Assembly (NCBI GenBank): GCA_024500155.1
Contig: CM044858.1
Coordinates: 2,294,001-2,358,000, forward strand
Reading direction: 5' to 3'
DNA from: Chenopodium formosanum
Taxonomy: Eukaryota; Streptophyta; Magnoliopsida; Caryophyllales; Amaranthaceae
DNA: 64,000 bases
Below are positions 46,601 to 58,997 of the stretch, in pieces. The translations under genes were made by a program, and so were the position numbers. Each line of letters starts with the position of its first letter. The stretch's first letter is position 1. A model generated the notes under the pieces. That model did not search any database and was not told where the DNA came from. It saw nothing but the letters and a program-made list of their open reading frames with translations.

Positions 46601-49600
46601 CTTGATGTTGCAGCATTGCCAAATAGCTTATCTAAAATGGATGTTGAACGAGCAGGTTCACCTAGTAGCTTAGGCCCAGTAACCCCAAAACCAAGCCCCA
46701 ATATTTCACCATTCTCAAGGACCTCACTAGCATCAGGAAGTCTTGGAGCCTTTGCATGATCAGCACCTTGAAGAATTGAAGATAAGTCTAGCGCTTTTGC
46801 CGCCTTAATATCTGATGTGCTACTCGCCTGACTGTGAAGGTCGTTAAAATTTCTTTCCTGAGCTTTGTTGTTTACATCCTGATGATTGTCTTCTGGTTCT
46901 GATTTTTCTATCTACAAGAGAAAAGGTTGCATGCATAAGCATTAAAAATGAAAATATCTCAGCCCAGAATTAACAGCTTTAACATGCTTTAACTGTATTC
47001 CTCACATAATAAACACAGGAGGACTTGACAATATTTTCAAGCAACTTTCTGGTCCTAGTGATTATCTCCTTGACAGTCAAGGAAGGGGTAGTAGAAAGAA
47101 TAATAGAGAGACAGAAGAGCAAAACAAAGCTCACACACTCCCTAGTCATAAATCCTTGCATTTGACTCCAAGCAACCTAAATATAGTCATGTGCCATGTA
47201 GACTGTCAACAAAGGTCATTAAATGAGCAAGAAGGCTTTCAAGCTTTATTTTGCAATTAATACAATGATATTGATTGTAAACCAAATCTCAGCCTCTCAA
47301 GTCATGCACACTCCCTAGTAATCCCTTCATTTGACTCCAAGCAACCTAAATTTTAGTCACGTGTCATGTAGACTGTCAGTAATGGTCATTAAATGAGCAA
47401 GAAGGCTTTCAAGATTTTTTTGCAATTAATACATGGACAAGCTCATCCGCAGTCTCCATGATTTTTCTAAACAAATGGATTCCCCCTACAAATAATACAT
47501 CGCACCGCTTTTTGGCATAAAAACCGTGTATAAGCTCGTTCCCCATGCTTTTAAAAAATAATGGTCTGTGCTAGCTCCTAGGCTCTCCTATCAATTACCA
47601 AACTTCACTTTTTTAGCCTACAGTGCAAGATCAGTCAAAGGGAACAAAACTTCTGACTTGAAAATCATACATGGCAGAGAAGGAAAATATTATCTACTGA
47701 CCAGTGACCACTATAGTTTCACTTCAGGATTAGCAAAACTTCAGTGACAGTGGGAGTTCAAAGTTCAGTTTGCAGTTCGCAACTCAAATACATCAGTTTG
47801 ATTAGCAAAACTACTTACTCCAGTTGAATTAAAAGCCTGAAGGAGAAGAAGATTTACCTCCATTGATTCAGCATGCACCAGAGACGACTTGGCCGTGGAG
47901 CTCTTATCAACAACACTACTCACAAAACCTGGAGGAACAAGTGGTCTGGATGGAGGTGCATGCGAAGAAACTGAAAGCTTGCTGGAGTCTTCTCGTTGAG
48001 TTGGTTTCGATACTTTATCCAAGTCAGTGGACATCTTATCATCGCTGGGATTTTCCAGCAATGCCATCTCTGAAAACGCATCACCTGTCTTGCCTGGACT
48101 CGATTTCTGTTTCTCTTGAAGAGCCTTTTGCTGCTCCTTCCTCATGAGTTCAAACTCAGCTGAAAAAGGTAATTAACTATAAAGTTGATTTAATGGTGAA
48201 GAAAACTTGAATCAAACCAATTACATTGAAACATCGAATAAATGAAGATACCTCTTCGCTTTTTCTCCTCTTCAACCCTATCCTCACTGGTATCATCAGC
48301 TGAACCAAATGTTTCATCATTGAAAGAGTCATTAGCTTCCCTTCGAGAGTGAGAGTGAGGTACTGCCTGGAGGAGAGGGGAAAAAATTGGTGAACATAAA
48401 TAGCTTTAGCGCTCAATTGCAAGAAGATAGAGCTAAAATGACAAAAATGTATATTCAAGATCTAATGCTGAACATATAAATTAAGCAGGTCAAGCACTCA
48501 CATACATTAGTCCTCATTAAACACACACATATACAAACATCAAAAAAAGAGTACAAAGACGGAAACAGTAATTCAAAGTAAAAATCCATACACAATGACG
48601 CGTTACATACCTTATATGGACGAGGAGGATGATATGGTTCATTGCTCCTGTTAAGATGGGTGTTCTCATTAGGAGGACGAAACCTTGGAACTGGTGCACC
48701 TGCTGCATATCCAGCAGGTCTTGGAAAAGAACCACTTCCAAGAAGACCATCATGTTCAGGGGGGCTCTGCCATGACCTCCTTGCCTGGCTTCCATAACGC
48801 CTTCCAGACTCTATGTAGCAGATGGCTTGTCAAATGTTATTACAGATGAGAATACTAATGAATTATCAGTATTTAGCTCTAAAGCATCACAACTACTTCA
48901 ACAAACTCCTGATTCAGAAACGCCTATATGACTCTACTTCTGTAACAGTACCATTACTACCATTTTATCTACTCGTATAACAAAACTTAGTTAATAATCA
49001 GAATGGATTAAATTCCTTCGACAATGTAAATCTACATAACTCAAATTTCTCAACTCCTCAAAACATCAAAGTAAAATTTTAAACTTGGAAAATGACAGCA
49101 ACATAAAATTATGCAGCAGTAAAAAAAATAACTCAGATTTTCAATACATTATTATGCTCCACAGAAGAATCGTCAGACCAAGTTTACATGCAATTACAAA
49201 AAACATTGCTTCCTTGAAGAGAAATTAAGATCACCAATTTACTGAGAAAAGCAGTAGCATAGTTCTAATGCCAAGACAATTCATCATCATACAAGGTTTA
49301 CGTTTCAACTCTTAATCAATTTAGCCCCCATTCCCCCACCCCACCCAGAACATCTAATCACCACAAATAAAAAGTAAACTTAAAAAAGTGATAGCAACGT
49401 ATCACAATGATTCTAAAGAAAGTACCTGAATCAGAATCAGTATCGCTTCGCACACTTGAACGACTATCCCACCTGTTCGGTCCTCTAGAAAAATTACCCA
49501 AATCCCCTTTAGATGGCATGGATGATCCATAGTCAGTTCTCCTATAACCTTGCAATAATGAACTTCCTAGGACACGTTGACGATCATGGGTAGGTGCATC

Positions 49601-49971
49601 ATCAAAATCACTGATCAATCACCATGCCCATATTAGTAAGCCACAATGGTGTAACACTAATCAAAAGAGGAAAGTTTGCAAGTTTTACAAAGCATAATAC
49701 CTCAAAAGTGATTCATCAAAACCCTTAGGTAACTTTTGACAAACTTCCAGCTCACTCAATGACAAAAGGAACTCTCTTGTATATGACCTGCTCGGTTTCC
49801 TGTGGTAGTAAAACAAATGCATCACCAGATTAACTTCAACAAAAGACAGAAATTCACTATAACAAGTCAAACAATAACAAAGGTGATAAAGTACTTTGAG
49901 GATGTTGCAGTTGAATCCTCCGACTGGACCGCCGAGAGTTGTTCCTCAACTCCAGAACTCGCGTCAGACAT
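43409..49971 (-). CDS. CBE1: eIF4E-binding protein CBE1-like (cap-complex associated, largely disordered)
   Basis: Ten minus-strand exons: 49895-49971, 49701-49799, 49426-49610, 48611-48810, 48252-48366, 47858-48159, 46555-46911, 45897-45972, 44368-45822, 43409-43569. They sum to 3027 nt, 1008 residues. Residues 32-38 (YTREFLL) match the eIF4E-binding consensus YxxxxL plus hydrophobic, set in SYTREFLLSLSELEVCQKLP. The rest is low-complexity: Arg/Asp/Ser-rich, then a conserved block (ILGLGFGVTGPKLLGEP, DDIWSSNKLQSKFSRWFPEE, NNLLSLIGGGEKG) and a long Met/Pro/His/Gln-rich tail. The family binds the cap-binding protein through the N-terminal motif and is linked to control of translation and mRNA turnover, as known for Arabidopsis At4g01290. 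The exon 8-9 junction was set by phase (FPEEG-DLLSEK). A 5' untranslated exon probably lies at 50739-50880. Confidence 0.9.
47134..47440. repeat. 173-bp tandem duplication in a CBE1 intron
   Basis: CACACTCCCTAGT starts at 47134 and again at 47307. The following about 130 bp correspond closely, including TTGACTCCAAGCAACCTAAA, CATGTAGACTGTCA and GGTCATTAAATGAGCAAGAA. Both copies lie in the intron between exons 6 and 7. Confidence 0.85.
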
Positions 49972-50860
49972 GGTAGCCAGATATAAGAACACACTTCCAC
50001 TACAATCTCAGCCAATTGCACCGCTCTCCACACTAAAACTGTTCAGGTAAAACCGGCATATGAACTCCGAACACGCAACCCCACGATATTGAAAGCAAAA
50101 TATCCTCCCCTTGTTCAGAAAAGTTCAAGCAGAAACCAATTTTCCAACTTCCACTTTCTACTCAAAGCCTCTCACAATCCAATAACCCATCATCATCCGC
50201 TTCAAAACCCTTGCTTCTCTCCAGAAATCAAAATCCCATCTTGTAAAAAACAATCAATTAAATTTCCAATCCACAAACCCTAAAGAGTTCAAATTAAGTT
50301 CATCCCACTTCTTGATCCAGTCAAATTAATCAATCTACAATCAAAACTATAATTACTTCAGAACAGATTCTTAAAACAAAATCACAAACCAAAATCTCCT
50401 TAATTTGAGCTCAACAAAAACATATATATACAGCAGCACTCATCATCTTCAAATCAAAATTCAAACCTCAACTTCTAAATCAAGAAATCCTAACCTTAAA
50501 ACCACGTTGAATTCCAATAATAGCAAGTTAGCAACCCCGGATAAACATTTCGAAAATGATGAACTACTCAAACTCAAGATTCAATCTTTTTTCATTTTTT
50601 TTTTTTGAATTTTTATGCTCCTCTTTCCCCGATAGAAATCAGTGTTTTCCTAAAAACAAATTAGGGTTTTCTGCATCATTTTGTCAATTTTCTGGGTTTT
50701 TTTTATTACAATTACAACATTACAAAAGGGGAAAAATCACCTGAGATAGGATTCGAAGGAGAGAGAATTTCAATCAAACGTGAAATTTGATGGGTATTTA
50801 TCTTCCTTGTTTTTCTTACCTCTGTGTTAAATTGGATCGTTTATGAGGAGAGAGAAAGTG

Positions 50861-50891
<31 letters not shown>

Positions 50892-52628
50892 AGGGGGGAG
50901 GAAAAGATATTGATAAATTCAATGGTGTTATTATACTCGCGTTTTACATCACGTGAATGTCACGCACTTGAGTGTTTCAATGAAAATGACTCCATCATTT
51001 GCCAAGGTCTCTAATATTGGACTAGTCTTTTTGATTGGTTGTGATGAGCAAATCCTTGTAAGTTTTCTTGCATTAATCCAAATCCTAAACTTTTGTACTA
51101 TTCCATGTGGCTATATGATGTTTGAGCGGCGAAAACAGTGTATTTAAGATTGCATTTTGAAGTTATTTTTGCATTTTGCGTCTCATCAAACCTCTTAATT
51201 TCAATAACATTTGTATATGCATTTTTTTGATACATGTATAATAGAAGATTTGATATTGGAGATGGCATATCTAAAATTTTGTTTCAAGTTATGAAACTGT
51301 CATCATGAGATTAAAATTATTAAACCAATGAATTAATTGTAAGTTGCTTAACAATCTTTATTCCTTGCCTAAATAGATTTAGTTTAGTAAGTAGTGTAGC
51401 AATGTTTTAGCATTACAACCACATCAAAGATTAGTAAGTATTGTGTACATACTTCCATTTTATTTAGTTAAAGAGAGTGTGAGAAGTGATTTTTGAAAAT
51501 CAGAATTAACTTCACACTTGTAGACCATTGACATAAATACACTCTAATTTATAAATATATCAGAATCAAAAATCAAAACTTATTTGTCTAATTTTTCTTT
51601 GTTCAAATCTATCTTTACCTCATCTAAAATAAATGGATATTTTTTGTTGAGCACTCAAAACATGTCAATTGTCCCAAAGTTGACCATTTTGTTTTAATAA
51701 GGATGACATGAATGGATAGGAAAGATCTTGCAATGATGGTGTTATGGGCCAAGCTAATAAAGAGGGAGTTTGAGAAACAAAAGTGGGAAAGCTCTTGGAG
51801 CAATCAATGACTGCTCTTCGCTTCAATAATTTTTCAAGAAATTTTGCTTGTAACAAAAATTTTGCTTCTAACAAAGAAGTACGCCAGATACCAAGTTGAA
51901 AATGCATTCACAGTAAAGCTACACTCAGAGTTGCAGCACAGCAGCTTATGAATTGCTGTTTTATAAGGTCAGTAAAAACTTCATTTTATAGATTAGTTGA
52001 TACTTCTTCATTCAATATCAAGAAGTTATATTTGTTTTTACCATATTTTCTATCAAATCCGAATACGTGTTTGGGAAACTGACAGAAAACTCTATTTATA
52101 ACATCAACAGTCAAACCAGTTCCGGACCTTCTTCTATATACATAACATTCTCAGATTCAATATGTACAAAGGATTCCCATTCACAGCTATGTCGAAAAGT
52201 TTAACATTCCCAACAGCAGCAGCACTCTCTGACTAGTAGATATTACAAAAACCTCAGTAGAGGATCTCAGGACACTATACAGACACACTTTTAAACCTCG
52301 TAAGAAAAAACTTTATGTTACAAACCTAGACTAATGTCTCAAGCAACCTACTTGTTGGCTGCAGTAGAACTCCAGTACAAAACCCAGGCAGCAGGGCATG
52401 AGGAGCGAGGAGGTACACCACTTTGTTCCCTCCGAAAATTCGACTCTGCTAACCAAACTCGCAGAGAACATGCACATTACACAAAGACGACTATATGGAA
52501 CATCTGGTTGTTTAGGATCACCCAAACTTGTATTCTAACTTCCACTGGAAATATCGTATACGCGGTCATTATAATAAAGGGAAAATGAGAAAGAGAGTAA
52601 ACAAATCTGATGATTGATACCTTCTTGA
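49972..52628. promoter_or_regulatory. CBE1 leader, leader intron and promoter, then intergenic DNA
   Basis: Near 50040 the minus strand has a good acceptor (ACCTGAACAG) and near 50738 a good donor (CTATCTCAG followed by GTGATTT), so a leader intron of about 0.7 kb is likely. The proposed first exon, about 50739-50890, is CT-rich. It ends in a (GA)n microsatellite at 50861-50887 on the plus strand. 51-52.6 kb has no recognisable exon. Its right end should include the RVE 3' untranslated region. Confidence 0.45.
50861..50887. repeat. (GA)n microsatellite in the CBE1 leader/promoter
   Basis: An uninterrupted run of GA dinucleotides, 27 bp, reading as (CT)n on the coding strand of CBE1. CT/GA tracts at this position are common in plant promoters and leaders. 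Confidence 0.85.
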
Positions 52629-55600
52629 TTAGTAAACAGCAGGAATTACGGTCTTGGAGTTATCTTGAGCTGGCAAGAGATGACTACATGATCTAGTTTT
52701 ACCAGAGTCCGCATCATATGATGAAAATAACTTCCGCTGTTACCATGGAAAACACAACATCAACACTAAATCAAGCAATCATAAAAAGAGAGGGGAAAAA
52801 AAAAAAAAAAAAAAAAAAAAAAAGAAGAAGAAGAAATTAAAGCTATAAGAAAAGTAACTAATGTCTAAAAACATTGTGCGCTTACATATTCCTCAAATTC
52901 AGGGCTAAGCAAATTGACTGAAAGATTTCTCATCAATAGCAATACCTGGTAAAGATATCAAAAGAAACATCATTAGATAATTGAAAATAGTGTTGTTCAG
53001 AAACATATGAAAAGCTTCTCAGAGAATGCTGAAACTATCATGTCAATCAATAACATACATAACAGATGGTTTAAGATCAAGCAGCAAGAATATAACACAG
53101 AATTTAAACCACTCTGGGACATTATAATTACTCCGTAGTATATATTCCTATTTTCCCAAATAATAAGAGAAAAGGAAACATACTGTTTCAACATTAATTG
53201 GGTCCATTGTCTTTAACCTCTGCAGGTGATCACGAGCATTGGGATCAAAGACACTTCCAATAAAACTGTAAACCTGAGCAAAGTCTGGTACAACTGCTTC
53301 AAGTGGAACAGAAATTAATATGTTAGTATAAATTCTGGCCAATGCAAAATTTATACAGTAGACAGATAGAATCCTAGACTTCTATGTAAACATCAAGGTT
53401 TACCATACTCGGGGTATTATTGAAAAACAAAAAGGATCATGCAGAGAATATCAGGTGCATGTTAATGAAACATACCTAACATATAATCTCAGAATATATA
53501 AAGAAAAACAAGAGAATATGCAAAGCAACATCAGATAAGGAAGCTGTCAAATAAAACTTTATGACAATACATATTGTTCTTATTACCAGTTATTCAATCC
53601 ACCCATTTTGCTCTTTTTTTCTCCACATACTATATTACTGCACAATATATAAAATGCTTACTACTGTTCAATCCTCCCCTTGCTTGCAATTCCTATTGTT
53701 TTTTAAGATATTTTTTTCCCACCCAGATCATAAGACTATGAAAGAAGGTAAACGTTACATTAAACCAATGAGAAAATTAAATCAAAGAAGGAAGCAGGTA
53801 AATAAATATTCCATTCTATTAGTAATAATTAATGAGTAAAAAAAAAAAAAGACGAAAGCAAAGAAGACACTAATCTCTGGTGAATGGAAAGGAAAGGCTT
53901 CCAAAAGAATCAATCTATCCTGGGAAAATAAAGTAAAATTCATAAGACAGCTGCACAGAGACGTGAGTCCGTGACTGTCAACTGAATTATTAAATGAAGA
54001 CAGCTGCACAGAGAAGTGTCTGTCAACTGAATTGTCAATGTACCCTGAATAAATTTGTACACTATAACTAATCTCAAGTAATAGAAACAAAAGGTCAAAA
54101 AGAAAGGTAACAGTTTCATTTCTATGGACAATAATCATTATTAAAGAAGAGTAATGAACTAAGGATAACAATTGAAGCTTTACAGAATACATACTATCAA
54201 GTATCAACTACTTGAAAACAAACTGGGTTTTCTAAAATGATATATATACAACTGTGCAAGGACTTGGAGGTGAAAAGAAGTAGCTGGCACAAGAAAAAGA
54301 TGGCTGATGGAAAACCATGAAAGAAGGTAATGAGAATGATAGCTCCCAGATGTCAACGAATGCACACACACCAAAAAAGAATAATGTTACAAGTAAACTG
54401 TAAATTCATGCCAGCACTCCAGGTCAAACCCAACACATGTATATGATACATCCTTCATCATACAAATGCTATCAATCCAGGAACACAAAATCAAAGCACC
54501 ATAAAAAATTAAATAAAGAAATACAACCAAAACACCCACTATGTTGTCATGAGACTTGGCCAGGTTTAGCAAATCTACATATAAATCACTATGCCAACAA
54601 ACGATACCTTTGACACGCTTTGCTTGAGTTGTCTGATCCGTAGCTCCAGCTGTCGGCCAAGTACTTCCGCTCTCATTGCTGCTGCTGCAGCAACCCGTTG
54701 GAGTCATTGAGGGCATTGCTAATGCTGCATCATCTGCATGAAAGACATGTCAGATGAGTTCATTTCTGGTTTCTTGCAGGCAATTTTTCCAACAAATTGT
54801 TAACTTTTCATCATTCTTAAGAACACAGTCCAGCTTTTTATGACACATGATACTCCACTGTCCCTGACTCAATTCTTGCTAAATTATGTCCACTTCTTGA
54901 TAAGTTCCTGTCACAAGTTACCTTCTATGTTGCTTACAACTTGTGGTCGTGTGTTCTTAGATAGAAAAATGAAGTTGGGAAATTCCTATAATTTTTTTTC
55001 GTATTTTATCCTCGTTTTCATCTCCCCCCACCACCCCCAAAACAAAATTACTACTATCACTCTATCAGTACTATGAACCAGCTAGAAGAAAACTCCAGGC
55101 GCATTGATCTACAATATTCTGCTTTGTTAATCTCTACTTTCTTGAAGAACCACTCTTATACTAAAGGTTCACTCTATATAGAATCAGTGAGTAAGAATTT
55201 CAAAGATCAGTAGCATCCAAAGATGATACAGATCCATATAAAACTCATTATACAGTTAAAAGAAAATAATAACAGCAAAAATTCACGAGAGTAAGAAAAG
55301 GGTTTAGAGAAAGGGGAATAGTGGTATTCAAAATGACAAAATATAGAATATAGATCTTTATGGGGATTTGGTTCAAGAAATCTACCTCTTCTCAAGTTTG
55401 CTGTATTGACAACTGGCATGGACCCAAAAGTCCAGGACGATGCTGGAGCACTACCACTTTGATTGGTGAGGACTGATGATGGGTCAGGTTGGTAAACATA
55501 CCCCGGTTCCAAAACACCAACAGGAGAATTCTGATACTGTCCGGTAGATTGATTAATTGCAAGAGCTGCAAACAAAACATTTAGGTGTGTAAGAATTACT

Positions 55601-57864
55601 AATTCTCAGAAAAGGTCACTATGAAGCAGACACGGCACATGGGAATGTAGCATTCTAACCAGTCTTAGATGCCTTTTGTGGGTATGGATGCGCTGCTTTC
55701 CTCTTCGGTCGAGGAGGCGGCACACGTTCATTAGACCCACTCTTCTGAACCTTTAGAAAGTACTTCTGAGCATGGCTACGAATCTGCAAGGATCAAAAAT
55801 TCATGACCCGCCAGCATCCATCAGCAAAATAGAGCCAATAATAAGCACATTTGCTAGAGTAATACTGGCTCACCAACATCATAGACAATTCAATCCAAGC
55901 TACTCCAATGAGCAGCAATGTTATTGCTTGTCAACTCCAAAATCTAACAAGTAATTACTTGATCATCAGAGTCATAAACAATAAAGAAATGAAGTCCATG
56001 CGCAGGACGTGCCCAATTTTCATTGCAACGGAAAAACATAATAATTGACCATCAACAGTCCATAATAGCCAAATCATCAAGCATGAGGGGTAATAGGTGT
56101 AAAAGGATGTAAATTTCGGACCTTTGCATCTTCAGATTATGAAACTATAGAACAGCAGAAAAGGAAAAAAAAAATACAAACAACAGCCAATCTCCAGATG
56201 CTCTTTTAATCCCGATAGCTTTAAAAAGAACAAAACAAACTATAACCACCACTGTCTAGCACATGGTTATGGAAACATATAACAAAAAACCAAGAACTAA
56301 AACTGGCCATAAACTGCATACCACACAAATTTACATAAATTAAAACACCTTATGTTACACAGAAACTTAAGTACAGTAGTTTAATTATGGATGTCAAACA
56401 ACACAAGTTATATGATCTGACAGCCCCGGTTTATGGAATATCTGGATTCTGGAAAGCAGAAGATCTCCAATATGTACCTGAATAACTGTCTTGGAACCAA
56501 TAAAAGCTTCAATTTTCTTCCAATCACGATCAAATCTGTGGCACAAAACGGGAGAAAAAAAATACAAATTAGGAAACATTGTATTCAAACCAAATACAAA
56601 CACATGCATCTAGCTTGCAAATGAATTGCAGGGAAAAAAAATTAACACCTACCACACCACAGCCTGCATTAATATGACAAACCACAATTTTGCAATTTGG
56701 GTTAGGGCTATTATATCCAAAACCTCACTGCAAACACCCCTATACTAACACAATCACCCCTCTCCTACAGTCCTATCCATAAAGTACCGATATAATCGAC
56801 ATTGGATGCCCTCTATTAAATGTTATCCCTTCATTCTAATAACCCTTTAACAATGGCAAAGTTCACCAGTATCCATATTTATATCCATAATCTACCACCT
56901 ATAATTTATCGAGGCATTCATGCTGCAACATACTACACCCTCTAAGTTCACATAGCAACTTGCTAGGTATAATATCAAGTAGCTCTTCACAATACTAATG
57001 AATCGCCAGCATTTCAACATACAAACATCATATCTCGAGCTCTCAAATATTATAAATGTAATAGTAATAAATCATGTTATAACTGCCCAAATTTCATTTC
57101 TCTATTCTTTCCTGCCAACATACTTCCTCTAAATCACTTTTAGATGACTTAATTAACTAAACACACATAAACTCCTTTCTTTAACTAATTCTAATGCTTT
57201 AAAATAAGAAAAAACATAGTCAGGAGAGATTTATAAATTTGTTTCAATGAACATTTTCAAATTATCAAATCCTGTATAATTTTACTTATATACAATTAAA
57301 ATTATTGATGATTAAAGAAATACATTAAGCAAGCCTAAATTAAAAATATAAACAGCAAGATGATCACCAAATCCTATACAAAACCCTAACATAATTGCAA
57401 CAACAAATACAAATTCTCTTGTAAATATGATAGCAATTAATTCACAAAGCAGATAAAAACACAAAACAAATTCACTGTTCAACACAATTCAACATGAAAT
57501 TAAAAATTTTAAAAGTACGATCATAACCAAATTATCAACAATTCAATGAATATTACTAATTTAACACAATCAAAAACCTAATTGACGAACAAAAAGGGAA
57601 TTGAGCTAATAAGTAGACTTACAATTGAAGAGCTTCGAGAAACTTATCGTGTTCTTGTTCAGTCCAGCTCTCTCTAGACTTAGTGATCGTATACGGCTTC
57701 CTCACCTTCTTAGAGTGATCCTCCGCCATCGGAACTGCAGAACCACCGGAAACCGGCGAATTTATCGGCGGAATAGGGTTAACTCCGGGAAGAGGCATAC
57801 CGGAATTCGTAAATTCTAGGTTAAATCCTTGCGATTGCGTAGGGTTTGGATTTACCGACACCAT
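52629..57864 (-). CDS. RVE6: REVEILLE-type MYB transcription factor (RVE3/4/5/6/8 clade, clock-associated)
   Basis: Eight minus-strand exons: 57623-57864, 56478-56535, 55660-55783, 55386-55565, 54608-54733, 53184-53296, 52886-52945, 52629-52736. They sum to 1011 nt, 336 residues. A single MYB repeat starts at about residue 58 (KPYTITKSRESWTEQEHDKF) and carries SHAQKYFLKVQKSG, the SHAQKYF hallmark. PPPRPKRKAAHPYP follows. The C-terminal block LKTMDPINVETVLLLMRNL with VVPDFAQVYSFIGSVFDPN is the LCL region through which the RVE8-like clade binds LNK coactivators. These factors activate evening-element genes in the nucleus. Start ATG 57864 gives MVSVNP, the usual start for RVE6. By sequence it is nearest RVE6, but by position it matches RVE5/RVE3, so the symbol is provisional. 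Confidence 0.9.
53944..54042. repeat. 53-bp tandem duplication in an RVE intron
   Basis: AAGACAGCTGCACAGAG begins at 53944 and 53997. Both copies continue to TGTCAACTGAATT. They lie in the intron between exons 5 and 6. Confidence 0.85.
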
Positions 57865-58997
57865 TTCAAAATTGAAATTCAATTAATTTGATAATTTGAT
57901 TGAATTTATGAATGAATAATTGATTGATTGATTGAAATTTGATTGTGTAGAGTTTTTGAAGAAGTTGGTGAATTTTCTGGAAAATGGCAGGGTGAATAGG
58001 TTCTTGTGGTCTATATATGGAAAGATGGGTCACCGGGTGATCTTATAACCGCCTTCTATTTTTGTATTTTCGGGAAATAAATAAAAATAAATAAAAAAAA
58101 AAAGAAAAAAAAGAAATGATTGTCATTTAGTGTGTGGTGGATTTAAGAGGGTAAAATAGTCATTTTGACGTGTGTGGTGGTGGGGAAATGGTATTGAATA
58201 CTACAGCAACGTGCCATAGTGTGGGGTGGCTGATGTAAAGATTAAGGGATGTGTTGTCGACTATTTAGCTGACTATTGTGATTGCACGCCCCTTTTTTTG
58301 TTTCATGTTTTATTATTGGATGATAGAGTGGTAGGAAAATGAATCCTGGCTAGATTCGTTAGAGAGCTCGTATTATGTATCGGGTGCACCATACAGTGAC
58401 TGTAGACCCGCATGTGGTGATGGTATGCTTATTGTCCGTAAACATGAGTATAGCGGTGACTCAGTGAGTGAATATAAGCTGAGCCGAGGAGCTGAGCCGA
58501 GCCGAGCCTCTTTGCTGGCTAGTCTAGTTCAAGTTTGATACTCGTAGCAAATAAGGTCGAATGGAATCTTCTTTGCAATCATATGAAGAAACTCTTTGTC
58601 ATCACCGTTCAACAATTGAGTCATAAAAGATAATGCTTGTAAAGGAAGTAGGTGTAAAAGTGTAAAAGATTATGCACATGGCGTAGTAGGAGGTGACACG
58701 TGACAAATGACTCGTTAAGGCCGAATTGGCCATAAGATACACGAAAAATTTCTCTCTTTTCCAATTACAAAATTGAATCAACCCAATTTGATGGTTTGCC
58801 GATCAAGTGAATGTTCAACATGAACTCGAAAAATATCCCAAGGTACAATACTAACACTTCTAAGTTCTAACAGAATATCACACTAAATGCTGATGAGGTA
58901 CATAGTACTGAAAGATATACAAAGTTACAAGCCGTGTTGAATTTAAGCAACCTAATACGAGTAATTTGACAACCAATATTGCACCAGCTCTGTGAAC
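57865..58997. promoter_or_regulatory. RVE leader/promoter and ANGUSTIFOLIA 3' flank
   Basis: No exon is visible. The part next to 57865 is the RVE leader (AT-rich with TTGATT repeats at about 57895-57945). 58.8-59.0 kb should be the 3' untranslated region of the next gene. I cannot identify a clock element such as AAAATATCT with confidence. Confidence 0.45.
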
